42,749 nt of DNA, taken from assembly GCA_030648715.1 (NCBI GenBank), contig JAUSGZ010000002.1, positions 1-42,749 on the forward strand. Reading direction: 5' to 3'. Below the pieces are notes generated by a model. That model saw nothing but the letters and a program-made list of their open reading frames with translations. It ran no database searches and was not told where the DNA came from. Of the stretch, positions 1 through 9,713 are shown piece by piece (position 1 is the stretch's first letter; each line of letters starts with the position of its first letter). Made by a program: the position numbers and the translations under genes. This DNA is from a bacterium. Lineage in GTDB: Bacteria; Patescibacteriota; Patescibacteriia; Buchananbacterales; GWA2-38-13.

Positions 1-2
1 TT

Positions 3-1250
3 CCGCTGGATAAAACCATCGCGGCCAGCGACCTGAAACTGATCGCCGCGGCGGGCCTGGCCGAGTTGACCCGCGCGCTGGGACAACCCGACATCATGCA
101 GGGCAATGGCGATAGCGAGGACTTGCTGCGGATATCGGGCGCGGCCGCCAAACAGATGGCGATAAAAACCGGAGAAATTCTAGCGGAACGAGCTACTGCG
201 GGCGCCGCAACCAAGAATTTCTTCGGCTTCTTGGGCCGGCACCTGGAGCTGGCCGCCAGCGTCGTGAACATCGCCGAGAAAGGCAGCAAGCTGGGCAAGA
301 TCGGCGACCGGATCTACCAGCTGGTCTACACCGCCACCCCGCTGGAAACCGGCTACCTGGTTTCCGCGGCGGCAAACGAAACGCTGGCCAAACAAAAGCC
401 CCAACCCCCCGCAGAAACCTGGAAGACTATAGCCAAAGAGACCTTTTCCCTGGACATTCCAACGACTTGGCAGGAAAAAAACCCGCAATACCGCGGCCAA
501 TTCGCCCAGGCGTTCCGCTTCACCGGCCCGGATGGCGAATATTTCGAGGTCGGCATGGACCCAACGCCTTCCGGCCTGGGGATGACCGATGAGGTATGGG
601 AGTTGACGGTGAGCGGTGCGGGCGTACAAATCGCCAGCACTCGGGAAATTCAAGGCTCGCTCATGGGCACGGCCCGCGGCAACGACCGGCTGGAGATCAT
701 GGCGACGGCAAAAACTGGAACAAAAAACATTCCCATCGAAGGCCATGTGTACTATTTCTTTTTCGGCAACAGCCAGCGCGAGACCGGCGTTGCCACCCAA
801 GTCTTCCGACAAGTGTTGGCTACCTTTCGCGCCAAAGCGGTAACGACCGCCGCTCCGGCCAAGACGCAGGCAGCGGCTGTACCGAGCCCCTCCCCCGCCC
901 CATCGGTTGATGCGAGTGGCAAGGTCACAGCGACGGTCACAAACCCCGCCGGCGTGCCGGCGCAGAGCGCAAAAGTGTGGCTCGCCGACCAGCAAGGCAA
1001 CGCGGTCGGCAGGTATGTCGCCGGGATCGCCGCCGATGTCGTCCGCTTCACCGAAGCCGACGGCACGGTGACAACGCCCGCGGTGCCCTACGGCCAGTAC
1101 ACCCTGCGCGTGGAATGCTCGCTGAATTGTTTCTTCGGGAATGAATCGGCGCTCAAAGATGACCTGTACGCGAAGTGGGTCTACACCGCAACGGTCACCA
1201 TCCAACAGCCGGAGGCGCGGCTCGGTACGGTCGTTGTGGCAAAAGAATAA
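3..1250 (+). CDS. Hypothetical protein, 5'-truncated by window edge; C-terminal part resembles an Ig-like/carboxypeptidase-regulatory fold
   Basis: Frame is open from the window start (codon 66 is TTG, no clear start); followed by a terminator-like hairpin and T-tract near 1277-1303. Confidence 0.6.
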   Translation, partial: PLDKTIAASDLKLIAAAGLAELTRALGQPDIMQGNGDSEDLLRISGAAAKQMAIKTGEILAERATAGAATKNFFGFLGRHLELAASVVNIAEKGSKLGKIGDRIYQLVYTATPLETGYLVSAAANETLAKQKPQPPAETWKTIAKETFSLDIPTTWQEKNPQYRGQFAQAFRFTGPDGEYFEVGMDPTPSGLGMTDEVWELTVSGAGVQIASTREIQGSLMGTARGNDRLEIMATAKTGTKNIPIEGHVYYFFFGNSQRETGVATQVFRQVLATFRAKAVTTAAPAKTQAAAVPSPSPAPSVDASGKVTATVTNPAGVPAQSAKVWLADQQGNAVGRYVAGIAADVVRFTEADGTVTTPAVPYGQYTLRVECSLNCFFGNESALKDDLYAKWVYTATVTIQQPEARLGTVVVAKE

Positions 1251-1382
1251 CGCCAAGACCGCCCGTCGCCCCACCGCCCGACGCTTGACGGAGGGCGTTT
1301 TTTATGCTAACTTACCCGGTCGGCCTGAAAACAGTTTTTGGGCCGCACCCTGTTCTCTCAACCCCCTTCCAAAGGAGGCCGC

Positions 1383-1694
1383 ATGCAGCGGTTATTCTTC
1401 GTCCTGTTGGTCGTTCCCGCGCTGGCGGGCTGTTCCCTCTTTGACGGCAACGCCGTCCGGGTGTCGGGCAAGGCGCTCTCCATCCGGTCGGAAGTGCCGG
1501 AGCACCCGCACGTCCAGGTGGACGGCCAGTGCCTGACCTGCCTGCGGCACGTCAGCGAGGACCTGACCGACCGGGTCAACACGCTCGACGTGCAGGTCGG
1601 CCGCTACCAGGCGTTCGCCAAGGTGAACACCGAGCGGATGGTCGAAAAATTGACCATCAAAACGCCGGCCCGCGACGCCACCACCGACAACTGA
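1383..1694 (+). CDS. Small lipoprotein
   Basis: MQRLFFVLLVVPALAGCSLF lipobox; upstream AAAGGAGG SD; downstream hairpin ACCGCCTG..CAGGCGGT + T6. Confidence 0.7.
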   Translation: MQRLFFVLLVVPALAGCSLFDGNAVRVSGKALSIRSEVPEHPHVQVDGQCLTCLRHVSEDLTDRVNTLDVQVGRYQAFAKVNTERMVEKLTIKTPARDATTDN

Positions 1695-1730
1695 CCGAGG
1701 AGGTGGCTGAAATGAGAGGGGAAAACACGA

Positions 1731-1768
1731 GACCGCCTGACGCACTCTTGCGACAGGCGGTTTTTTCA
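1731..1768 (+). terminator. Rho-independent terminator
   Basis: ACCGCCTG-N14-CAGGCGGT followed by TTTTTT. Confidence 0.8.
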
Positions 1769-1938
1769 TGCGCTGGATATTCTTTCCCGTCGCAGGTTGC
1801 CAATAGCCGCAACGGTTTGGTAAGGTAGCCAAGCCGTTTTTTTACCTGTTTTTGGTTGACGGACGCCCTTTGACAAGTGAATATCGTTGTCCAGAAAAAA
1901 CCCGTTTGCCAACTCTACCACAGAGAAAGGAGTTTCGG

Positions 1939-4776
1939 ATGATCCAGGAAGTCAGAGTTACCACGCCTGGTGCGCGCGATGACATTGCCGGCAAGACCCT
2001 GCTGGCAGAGATCCGCCACCTGGGCATCACCAGCGTGACGCTGGTCAAGACCGCTCGCGTCTACCGACTCGAGGGGATCACAGCTGAAGAAGCGGCGACG
2101 CTCGCCCTCCGGCTGCTGTCCGACCCCATCAGCCAGGTGGCTGTCGTGAACGAGCGCATCCTCGGCGGCGCTCCTGTCGTCGAGGTGGCGTACAAGCCCG
2201 GGGTGATGAACCCAGAAGCCGCCTCGATCATGAAGGCGGCCCACGACCTCGGCATCACCGGCCTGGTGGCAGCCGATTCCAGCACCGAGTACGCCTTCTA
2301 CGGCCCGCCGATTGCCGACGAAGTCCAACGCATCGTGGACGGCCTGCTGGTCAACAAGACCGTCCAGCGCGTCGTGACGGCCACACCGGCAACGCTGCTC
2401 ATCAGCGGCCAGCCGGGCGCCTGCCGGACCATTCCCCTCCGGACGCTGGAGGATACCGCGCTGCTGGAGCTGTCCCGCGACAAGCTCTTCCTCAACCTGG
2501 AGGAGATGCGGGTCATCCAGGCGTACTTCCGCCAGGCTGACCGCGACCCCACCGACGTCGAGCTGGAAACCCTGGCGCAGACGTGGTCGGAACACTGCGG
2601 CCACAAGACCTTCCGCGCCAAGCTGGTGGTCAACGGCAACCCCAAGGAGCCGCTGATCACCCGCCTCAAGACCGCCGCCGCCGAGCACGGCCAACTGGTG
2701 CAGTCGTCATTCGTCGACAACTCCGGCGTGATCTCGTTCTTCGACGGCCTGGCCGTCTGCGGCAAGGTCGAGACCCACAACTCGCCGTCCGCCATCGAGC
2801 CCTACGGCGGCGCTGCCACCGGCAGCGGCGGGGTCTTTCGCGACATCGTCGGCACCGGCCAGGGTGCCAAGGTCATCGCCTCCACCGACATCTTCTGTTT
2901 CGCCCCACCCGACCTGCCTGCCGTTCAACTGCCCGCCGGGTGCCTGCATCCGCACTACCTGCTGCGACGGGTCGTTGCCGGCGTACGCGACTACGGCAAC
3001 CGCATGGGCATCCCAACCAACAACGGTTCGGTGCACTTCCACCCCGATTTCCGGGCCAAACCCACCATCATTGTCGGGGCCTACGGCATCATGCCCGAAC
3101 GCTGCTGCCGCAAAGGCAAGCCGCAGACCGGTGACCTGATCCTCGCCCTCGGCGGCCGCACCGGCCGCGATGGCATCCACGGCGCCACGTTCTCGAGCGG
3201 CGAGATGACTGACCGTACCATCAACGTGAACGCCAGCGCCGTGCAGATCGGCAACCCCATCGAAGAAAAGCGTACCTTCGACGCGATCCTGCGCTGCCGC
3301 GACCGCGGGCTCATCCGCGCCATCACCGACTGCGGCGCCGGCGGCTTCTCGTCGGCTATCGGCGAGATGGGTGCCGACCTGGGCGTGCGGGTGGCGCTCG
3401 AGCGCGCACCGCTCAAGTACGCCGGGCTGGATTGGTGGGAAGTCTGGGTCTCCGAAGCCCAGGAACGAATGGTGGTGGCCGTCGCCCCCGAGCATGCCGC
3501 CGAGGTCCTCACCATCTGTCAGGGCTTTAATCTAGAAGCCACGATGCTGGGCGAGTTCACCGGCGACCACCGTTTGACGGTGACCGCGAACGGCCAAACC
3601 ATCTGCGACCTGGCGATGGATTTCCTTCATCACGGATTGCCGCAACGCATCATGACCGCCCGTTGGCAAGCGCCACGCAGGTGCGAACCGACCATCCCCC
3701 ACCCGTCCGACTGGGCCGCGCTCTACCGCCGCGTGTTGTCGCACCGCAATGTCTGCTCGAAAGAGCCGATCGTGCGGGGCTACGACCACGGCGTACAGGG
3801 CACCTGTGCACTGCCGCCGTACGGTGGTGTACAGCACGACGGCCCCAATGACGCCGTCGTGCTGCAGCCGATCGCCGACCATCCCTACGGGCTGGTCATC
3901 AGCCACGGGCTCAACCCCGTCCTCAACCTCATTGATCCGTACGCCGGCGGTCTGTGGGCGGCAACCGAAGCCATCGCCAACCTGGTGGCCGTCGGCGGCA
4001 ACCCTCGCGAGTGCGCTTTGATCGACAACTTCATCTGGCCGTTCCCGGACGAAGAGTCGCTGGGCCAGCTCGACCGAGCCGTAGACGCGTGCGTCGACGT
4101 GATGCGCGCGTTCAAAGTTCCGTTCGTCTCCGGCAAGGATTCGCTGTCGAGCACCTACCGCGGCAAGGACGGGACCGTCATCAAGATTCCGCCAGTGCTG
4201 TGCGTCTCGGCCTTCGGACGCATCCCGGATGTCGGGAAAACCGTAACCGCGGACTTCAAAATGCCGGGGGCATCCATCCGGCTGTTGGGTACCCTGCAGC
4301 CCTCGGCCATGGGCGGATCGGTCTACTACGACCTGCACGGGCACCTCGGTACCGTTCCCCCCACCCCCGATCTCGCCGCGCTGCCCGGGTGGCTCTACGA
4401 GCTGCACCAGTGGGTCTGCTCCGGCTTCGTGTTGGCGCTCCACGACATCAGCGAGGGCGGCCTCGCGGTCGCCCTGGCGGAGATGTGCATCGGCGGTAAC
4501 GTCGGTGCCGACATCAACCTCGACGCTCTTGGGCTGGACGCGCGGCCCGACTTCATCCTCTTCAACGAGATGGCCGGCTGCTTCCTGCTCGAGGCCGGCC
4601 CCGCGCAGTACGAAGATGGTGGTCTGGACTTTGTGTCGTTCCCGATGCGCGTCATCGGAAAAACGACGGAAGAACCGGTCATCACTATCCGCCACGGCGG
4701 GCACATCCTCTGTTCCATTCCTATGGCCGACCTCAAAGCGGCCTGGCAGCAACCTATGAAGGAGGTATTCCATTGA
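1939..4776 (+). CDS. purL: Phosphoribosylformylglycinamidine synthase with N-terminal tandem PurS-like domains fused to PurL
   Basis: ATG at 1939 after AGAAAGGAG; PurL motifs TWSEHCGHKTF, VETHNSPSAIEPYGGAATGSGGVFRD; two PurS-like repeats in the first ~170 aa. Confidence 0.93.
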   Translation: MIQEVRVTTPGARDDIAGKTLLAEIRHLGITSVTLVKTARVYRLEGITAEEAATLALRLLSDPISQVAVVNERILGGAPVVEVAYKPGVMNPEAASIMKAAHDLGITGLVAADSSTEYAFYGPPIADEVQRIVDGLLVNKTVQRVVTATPATLLISGQPGACRTIPLRTLEDTALLELSRDKLFLNLEEMRVIQAYFRQADRDPTDVELETLAQTWSEHCGHKTFRAKLVVNGNPKEPLITRLKTAAAEHGQLVQSSFVDNSGVISFFDGLAVCGKVETHNSPSAIEPYGGAATGSGGVFRDIVGTGQGAKVIASTDIFCFAPPDLPAVQLPAGCLHPHYLLRRVVAGVRDYGNRMGIPTNNGSVHFHPDFRAKPTIIVGAYGIMPERCCRKGKPQTGDLILALGGRTGRDGIHGATFSSGEMTDRTINVNASAVQIGNPIEEKRTFDAILRCRDRGLIRAITDCGAGGFSSAIGEMGADLGVRVALERAPLKYAGLDWWEVWVSEAQERMVVAVAPEHAAEVLTICQGFNLEATMLGEFTGDHRLTVTANGQTICDLAMDFLHHGLPQRIMTARWQAPRRCEPTIPHPSDWAALYRRVLSHRNVCSKEPIVRGYDHGVQGTCALPPYGGVQHDGPNDAVVLQPIADHPYGLVISHGLNPVLNLIDPYAGGLWAATEAIANLVAVGGNPRECALIDNFIWPFPDEESLGQLDRAVDACVDVMRAFKVPFVSGKDSLSSTYRGKDGTVIKIPPVLCVSAFGRIPDVGKTVTADFKMPGASIRLLGTLQPSAMGGSVYYDLHGHLGTVPPTPDLAALPGWLYELHQWVCSGFVLALHDISEGGLAVALAEMCIGGNVGADINLDALGLDARPDFILFNEMAGCFLLEAGPAQYEDGGLDFVSFPMRVIGKTTEEPVITIRHGGHILCSIPMADLKAAWQQPMKEVFH

Positions 4777-5558
4777 GCAAACCTTGTGTCTGTGTGCTCT
4801 TCGCCGACGGCACCAACTGCGACGCCGAGACGGCCCACGCTTTTGCGCTGGCCGGCGGCGAGCCCGAGACGGTGCACGTCAACCAACTGCGGTCGGGCGC
4901 CAAGCGCCTCGCCGACTACCGAATCCTCGTCATCCCCGGCGGGTTCTCCTACGGCGACGATGTCGCCTCGGGAGTGATCCTCGCCAACGAGCTGACCACG
5001 TCGCTCGCCAGCCAGCTGCAAACATTCGTCGATCGCTTCGACACCCTGGTCTTTGGCATCTGCAACGGCTTCCAGGTGCTGGTACGCTCGGGGCTTTTGC
5101 CCTATCGGCCCGACCTGGGTAAACGGATGAGCGCCACACTGACGACCAACGACTCGGGGCTCTTCGAGTGCCGCTGGGTGCCGTTGGCGGTTGAGGAAAG
5201 CTGTTGCATCTTTACTCGCGGCATGGCCGGGCAGGACATCTCCCTGATGGTCGCCCATGGTGAGGGCAAATTCGTTACGGGCGACGGCTGCCTGGACGAT
5301 CTCCGGGCTAACGGCTGCGTTGCGCTCCGCTACGGTAACAACGCCTACCCCGACAACCCCAACGGTTCGTGCGACCGAATCGCCGGCATCTGCAGCTTCA
5401 ACGGCCGGATCTTCGGCCTCATGCCTCATCCCGAACGGTTCGTGCGGCGCGAGCAATACCCCAACTGGCGCCGCGAACGTGGCCGTCAACCCGACGGCCT
5501 GCTCTTCTTCGTTAACGCCGTGCACTTTGCCTCCGACCCCCATAACTTCACGGCCTGA
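4773..5558 (+). CDS. purQ: Phosphoribosylformylglycinamidine synthase, glutaminase subunit PurQ
   Basis: TTG start overlapping the purL stop; GGFSYGDD, FGICNGFQVL and MPHPER motifs; SD GGAGGT. Confidence 0.93.
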   Translation: MSKPCVCVLFADGTNCDAETAHAFALAGGEPETVHVNQLRSGAKRLADYRILVIPGGFSYGDDVASGVILANELTTSLASQLQTFVDRFDTLVFGICNGFQVLVRSGLLPYRPDLGKRMSATLTTNDSGLFECRWVPLAVEESCCIFTRGMAGQDISLMVAHGEGKFVTGDGCLDDLRANGCVALRYGNNAYPDNPNGSCDRIAGICSFNGRIFGLMPHPERFVRREQYPNWRRERGRQPDGLLFFVNAVHFASDPHNFTA

Positions 5559-5574
5559 CCTGACCAACCCGTCC

Positions 5575-5612
5575 TTTCGGAGTGACGCCCCCACGTCACT
5601 CTTTTTTTATAT
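5575..5612 (+). terminator. Rho-independent terminator after purQ
   Basis: GAGTGACG..CGTCACTC followed by TTTTTTT. Confidence 0.8.
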
Positions 5613-5725
5613 AAAAAACGGGCGGAAATCTCATCGGAGACTCCGCCCTACCAAAAAGTCAAGGCTGCCACCTATCCCCATGGCAGACCCCGGCGATGGA
5701 GCAATTGAGCTATACTGTAGGCAAC

Positions 5726-6706
5726 ATGGCCGATACTGGAGCGCCGCCACCGCGGAACGCACTCCGCGTCATCCTCTCCCGCCATACCGCCGTCATCGCG
5801 GCGCTGCTTTTGCCGTCGCTGGCCATCGCGGTGGTGAGCTACTGGAGAGTCAACGCCGGACTGACGGACCTGACGCTGGCGCGCCGGCAATCGTTGGCGC
5901 AATCAACGGCGCAAACGCTGCATGAGAGCATCGACCGCGTCAAAACCCTAGGCCTCGCCCTCTCCATCCATCCGGTGCTGCGGGGCGCGGTTACTACCGG
6001 ACAATGGAAGGATGCCGAAAGCATTCTCGAGATCTTTCGGACGCTGGCCGATGATCTGCCCATCGACCGCGCGCTCGTGTTCGATGCCGAAGGCACGCTG
6101 CGGGCGGATGACCCGCAACTCCCCGACGTCATCGGCAAGAATTTCGCCGACCGCGACTGGTACCGCGGCGTGGTGGCAGCCGGCGCCCCCTACGTGTCCG
6201 AGGTTTACCAACGCGCGGCAGAACCGAGACTGAACGTCGTCATGGTTGGCGTACCCATTATGGGGAACGACCAACGGCTGGCGGGAATTCTCGGCCTGCA
6301 GATCGACATAGAATATTTCCTCCAGTGGAGCAAGAATATCAAGGTTGGCGACCTCGGCTACGTTGCGATCCTTGACCACCACGGCAACGTCGTCACCCAT
6401 CCCTACCTGCAACCCCAGGATGAGATCGTCAACCTGGCCGACTGGCCGATCACCCAACGTATCCTGCGGGGCGAGGGCGATGTCGTCGTTGTTCCCGACC
6501 CCATCACCAAGCAGCGCATGGTGACCGCGTTCGAGCCGGTGCTGACCCACGGCTGGGGCGTACTGGTGCAGCAGCCCGCCGCGCAAGCGTTCGCCGCTAG
6601 GGATTCCAATCTGCGCTGGCTGCTGTTCACGTACCTCGCGGCATTCATCATCGGTTTCGTGATGATCTGCCGCGTCTTGCACCGTCACCACGCGGGGACA
6701 TCCTAA
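5726..6706 (+). CDS. Membrane-anchored double-Cache-like sensor protein without recognisable output domain
   Basis: TM, then dCache-like extracellular region (DRDWYRGVV..APYVSEVY), then TM and a short tail; TATACT 9 nt upstream of ATG. Confidence 0.7.
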   Translation: MADTGAPPPRNALRVILSRHTAVIAALLLPSLAIAVVSYWRVNAGLTDLTLARRQSLAQSTAQTLHESIDRVKTLGLALSIHPVLRGAVTTGQWKDAESILEIFRTLADDLPIDRALVFDAEGTLRADDPQLPDVIGKNFADRDWYRGVVAAGAPYVSEVYQRAAEPRLNVVMVGVPIMGNDQRLAGILGLQIDIEYFLQWSKNIKVGDLGYVAILDHHGNVVTHPYLQPQDEIVNLADWPITQRILRGEGDVVVVPDPITKQRMVTAFEPVLTHGWGVLVQQPAAQAFAARDSNLRWLLFTYLAAFIIGFVMICRVLHRHHAGTS

Positions 6707-6719
6707 CCGCGACCGAAAA

Positions 6720-6745
6720 AAGACGCCCTGGCGGGGGGCGTCACG
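6720..6745 (-). terminator. Rho-independent terminator (minus strand)
   Basis: GACGCCC..GGGCGTC followed by TTTTTT on the minus strand. Confidence 0.75.
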
Positions 6746-7118
6746 GGTCGTGGCGGGTCAGAGCGAGCACCGGCAGGACCCGGTCGATGAAATAACGCGT
6801 GCGACGGATGCCGGCGCTGCAGTGTACGTAGACCGGATGTCCGCCGGTCAAATGATCGCGGACGAACGCGAGCGCCGTTGCGATCTCGTCGGCGGTCGGC
6901 TCGAGTAACTCCTGATCGGTCTGGTCGAACTCAATGAGCAAACGGTGGCGAGCAAACCTGCGTTCGGCCAGCAACCGATCGACAAAGTCGCTCGTGTCCT
7001 CTAGGCTCACGACCGCGCGGAAACGGGACAGCGCCAGCCAGAGCACATCCTCTTCGTAGCAGGGCTTTGACCCGCCGGCCAACTGGTTGGCAATGAACCA
7101 ACGAAAATTCGCAACCAT
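6741..7118 (-). CDS. Dual-specificity/protein-tyrosine phosphatase-like protein
   Basis: VHCSAGIRRTR fits HCX5R; AGGAGGT SD before ATG at 7118. Confidence 0.75.
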   Translation of the reverse strand: MVANFRWFIANQLAGGSKPCYEEDVLWLALSRFRAVVSLEDTSDFVDRLLAERRFARHRLLIEFDQTDQELLEPTADEIATALAFVRDHLTGGHPVYVHCSAGIRRTRYFIDRVLPVLALTRHDP

Positions 7119-7190
7119 CGGAACACCTCCTGCGAAAGGGCGAAAAACAGGATACCCCACCCCCCGCGCAACGTCAACCGGACAATAAAA

Positions 7191-7216
7191 GTGGGCTGCC
7201 CTCTGGGGCTGCCCAC
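7191..7216 (-). terminator. Terminator between leader peptide and phosphatase gene
   Basis: Minus strand GTGGGC-A-GCCC-CAGA-GGGC-A-GCCCAC then TTTTATT. Confidence 0.75.
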
Positions 7217-7247
7217 CCAACGTATCTAGCCGTTGCTTCTTCTTGGG

Positions 7248-7277
7248 CTAGTTGTTGTTGTTCGCGAGGAAGTTCAT
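7248..7277 (-). CDS. Candidate leader peptide MNFLANNNN
   Basis: ATG AAC TTC CTC GCG AAC AAC AAC AAC TAG preceded by GGAAAGGAG; followed by an intrinsic terminator before the next gene. Confidence 0.5.
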   Translation of the reverse strand: MNFLANNNN

Positions 7278-7519
7278 GGCTTCACTCTCCTTTCCACCAA
7301 AAGAGCTGCACAAAGACCAGATGTCGGGTTATGAAAGCCATCTAATCACAACGTATTGATGGATGTCAACCGATACTCATCCCCACATCCGCGGCATTAA
7401 AAATTTCGCTCGGGGATTGAAAAAAACCGGCTTTTCTGCTACCCTTGGGAGTCTGCCCGGAGACGGTCTCCGAGCCCGCAGACCAAGTCTCACTTTGACA
7501 ATTTAGAACGGAGGACAAC

Positions 7520-8251
7520 ATGCCTGACCCACTCCGGTTAGCGCTTCTCATTTCCGGCAGCGGGAGCACGGCGGCGGCAATCATTGCCGCCTGCGCCGAT
7601 GGCGGCCCGCTCTACGGCAAGATCAAGCCCGCACTGCTCGTGAGCAGCGCGCCCGATGCCGGCGGCATCGGCAAGGCGGTGTCCGGCGGCATCCCGACCC
7701 GGGATGTCGCCATCATCATGCCAGGAAAATCGCCCGAGCAATTCGGGGAGAAACTCCTGCAGGCCCTGCAGGGCCATGCCATCGACCTCATCGGCCAGTA
7801 CGGCTGGATGCCCAAAACGCCGCCCGCGGTCGTTGCGGCCTACCACCATCGCGCCATCAACCAGCATTGCGGACCGCTGGACCCCGGCCGGCCGGACTTC
7901 GGCGGACAGGGCATGTACGGACTACGTGTGCATTGCGCGCGGCTGTACTTCGCCCGCACTATCGGACGCAACCTCTGGACCGAGGCGACCGCGCAGCTGG
8001 TGGCTGCGGAATTCGACGCCGGTCCCGTCCTGCATCGGGAGTCGCTGGAAATCCTCGCCGATGATACCCCGCTCTCGCTGCGAGATCGGCTCCTGCCGGT
8101 GGAGCACCAGATACAGATCGAGACTCTGGCGCGGTATGCGGACGGGCTTCGTGCCCCACTCCCGCGCATCACGCCGCTGGTGCTCCCTCAAGAACAACCC
8201 GTACTGCGCGATGCCAAACGCGTCGCGCGGCTGCTGTTTCCCCACGGCTAG
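7520..8251 (+). CDS. purN: Phosphoribosylglycinamide formyltransferase-like (PurN)
   Basis: LLISGSGSTAAAII start, GQYGWMP, HHRAINQHCGPLDPGRPDFGG; SD GGAGGA. Confidence 0.8.
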   Translation: MPDPLRLALLISGSGSTAAAIIAACADGGPLYGKIKPALLVSSAPDAGGIGKAVSGGIPTRDVAIIMPGKSPEQFGEKLLQALQGHAIDLIGQYGWMPKTPPAVVAAYHHRAINQHCGPLDPGRPDFGGQGMYGLRVHCARLYFARTIGRNLWTEATAQLVAAEFDAGPVLHRESLEILADDTPLSLRDRLLPVEHQIQIETLARYADGLRAPLPRITPLVLPQEQPVLRDAKRVARLLFPHG

Positions 8252-8277
8252 CAACCCATAAAAAAAGGAGGATTCCC

Positions 8278-9564
8278 ATGGACGAAGGCAAGCACCGCGT
8301 ACTGGTGGTCGGTGGCGGCGGCCGCGAGCACGCCTTGATCTGGGCGATTTCCCACAGCCCGCTGGTGGCGAGAGTGTACTGCGCCCCCGGCAACGCCGGC
8401 ATCTCCCATCTCGCCGACTGCCGCGAAATCGCGGCAGACAACATCCACGGCCTGCTGGAACTGGCCGTCACCGAGCGCATCGACCTGACCGTGGTCGGCC
8501 CCGAGGGACCGCTCGCCGCAGGTATCGCGGACACCTTCCGCCGCAACGGGCTGCTCATTTTTGGCCCGTCGCTGCGTGCCGCCATGCTTGAGGTCAGCAA
8601 GGGATTCTGCAAAGGATTCCTGACCAGCCATCGCATTCCGACCGCGGCCTACCGCCGCTACAGCCACTCCCGCCCGGCCAAGGCGTTCGTGCGCAAACAT
8701 GGCGCGCCCATCGTGGTCAAAGCCGACGGCCTGTGCGGCGGCAAGGGCGTAACGGTCGCCATGACCGTCAACGAGGCTGAAGCGGCCATCGACCAGATCC
8801 TGGTCGACCGGGTCTTTGGCCCGGCCGGCAACTCGCTCATCCTCGAAGACTGCCTGACGGGCCGCGAGTGCTCGTTCACCGTCATCACCGACGGCACCCA
8901 CGTCGTCCCGCTCTGCCCGGCGCGCGACTTCAAGCGGCTGCGCGATGGTGACCAAGGCCCCAATACGGGGGGCATGGGCGCCTACAGCCCGCTGCCGGAC
9001 GTCACACCCGCGCTCGAACACCAGATCATGGAACGGATCGTGAAGCCGACGGTCCGCGCCCTCGAGCGCGATCAACGCGCGTTCGTTGGGGCGCTCTACT
9101 TCGGCCTGATGCTGACCGACGCGGGGCCAAAGGTGCTGGAGATCAACTGCCGGCTCGGCGACCCCGAAACCCAGGTGACCCTGCCGCGACTGGAGAGCGA
9201 CGTGGTCGAACTCCTGCTGGGCGCCGCCACTGGCACGCTCTACAACTACTACCCGCGCTGGCGGCCGCAATCCGCCGTCGGCATCGTCCTGGCAGCGCCT
9301 GGCTATGGCACGACCCCCACGCCCCGTACCGGCCTGCCGATCAGCGGCCTGCGGCCGGATGGCACCCTGGCCCAAGGGCTGGTGTTCCACGCCGCTACCC
9401 GGCGCGGTCCGGACGGCGGTTTCATCACCGCAGGCGGACGCGTCCTAAGCGTCGTCGCGTTGGGCGGCAGCATTGATGACGCCCGCCAAGCCGCCTACCG
9501 CTTGGCCGACGGCGTTGTCTTCCGTGACCGTCAGTTCCGCACCGACATCGCGGCGGCACCCTAA
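8278..9564 (+). CDS. purD: Phosphoribosylamine-glycine ligase
   Basis: VLVVGGGGREHALIW, GPEGPLAAGI, KADGLCGGKGV, NTGGMGAYSP; SD AAGGAGG. Confidence 0.95.
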   Translation: MDEGKHRVLVVGGGGREHALIWAISHSPLVARVYCAPGNAGISHLADCREIAADNIHGLLELAVTERIDLTVVGPEGPLAAGIADTFRRNGLLIFGPSLRAAMLEVSKGFCKGFLTSHRIPTAAYRRYSHSRPAKAFVRKHGAPIVVKADGLCGGKGVTVAMTVNEAEAAIDQILVDRVFGPAGNSLILEDCLTGRECSFTVITDGTHVVPLCPARDFKRLRDGDQGPNTGGMGAYSPLPDVTPALEHQIMERIVKPTVRALERDQRAFVGALYFGLMLTDAGPKVLEINCRLGDPETQVTLPRLESDVVELLLGAATGTLYNYYPRWRPQSAVGIVLAAPGYGTTPTPRTGLPISGLRPDGTLAQGLVFHAATRRGPDGGFITAGGRVLSVVALGGSIDDARQAAYRLADGVVFRDRQFRTDIAAAP

Positions 9565-9598
9565 ACCGCTCTGCGACCAGTTCCGTACCTTTCCCTTC

Positions 9599-9628
9599 AG
9601 TGGCCGGTTACCCGGCCACTTTTTTTTA
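9599..9628 (+). terminator. Terminator after purD
   Basis: AGTGGCCGG-TTAC-CCGGCCACT + T8. Confidence 0.85.
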
Positions 9629-9713
9629 CGCTCGTCAAGGGAGTCCCACCCTTGCCAAAACAGCTGCCACCTACTACTATCATCATACTAAGAACTAATT
9701 TCATTACTGTACT

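Noticed and set aside
1852-1938. Purine riboswitch upstream of purL
   Set aside because: No purine aptamer signature or paired P1 visible; only a short leader with SD
2707-4773. Long minus-strand ORFs (2707-3495, 3532-4773) antisense to purL
   Set aside because: High-GC shadow ORFs over a clear purL; low-complexity Arg/Gly/Val-rich products with no start signals
4395-5594. Minus-strand 399-aa ORF
   Set aside because: Antisense to purQ and the 3' end of purL; no family features
7441-7500. Riboswitch upstream of purN (GTCTGC/GCAGAC and GGAGAC/GTCTCC pairing)
   Set aside because: Only a small hairpin with no conserved aptamer motif recognised; probably an ordinary 5' UTR structure
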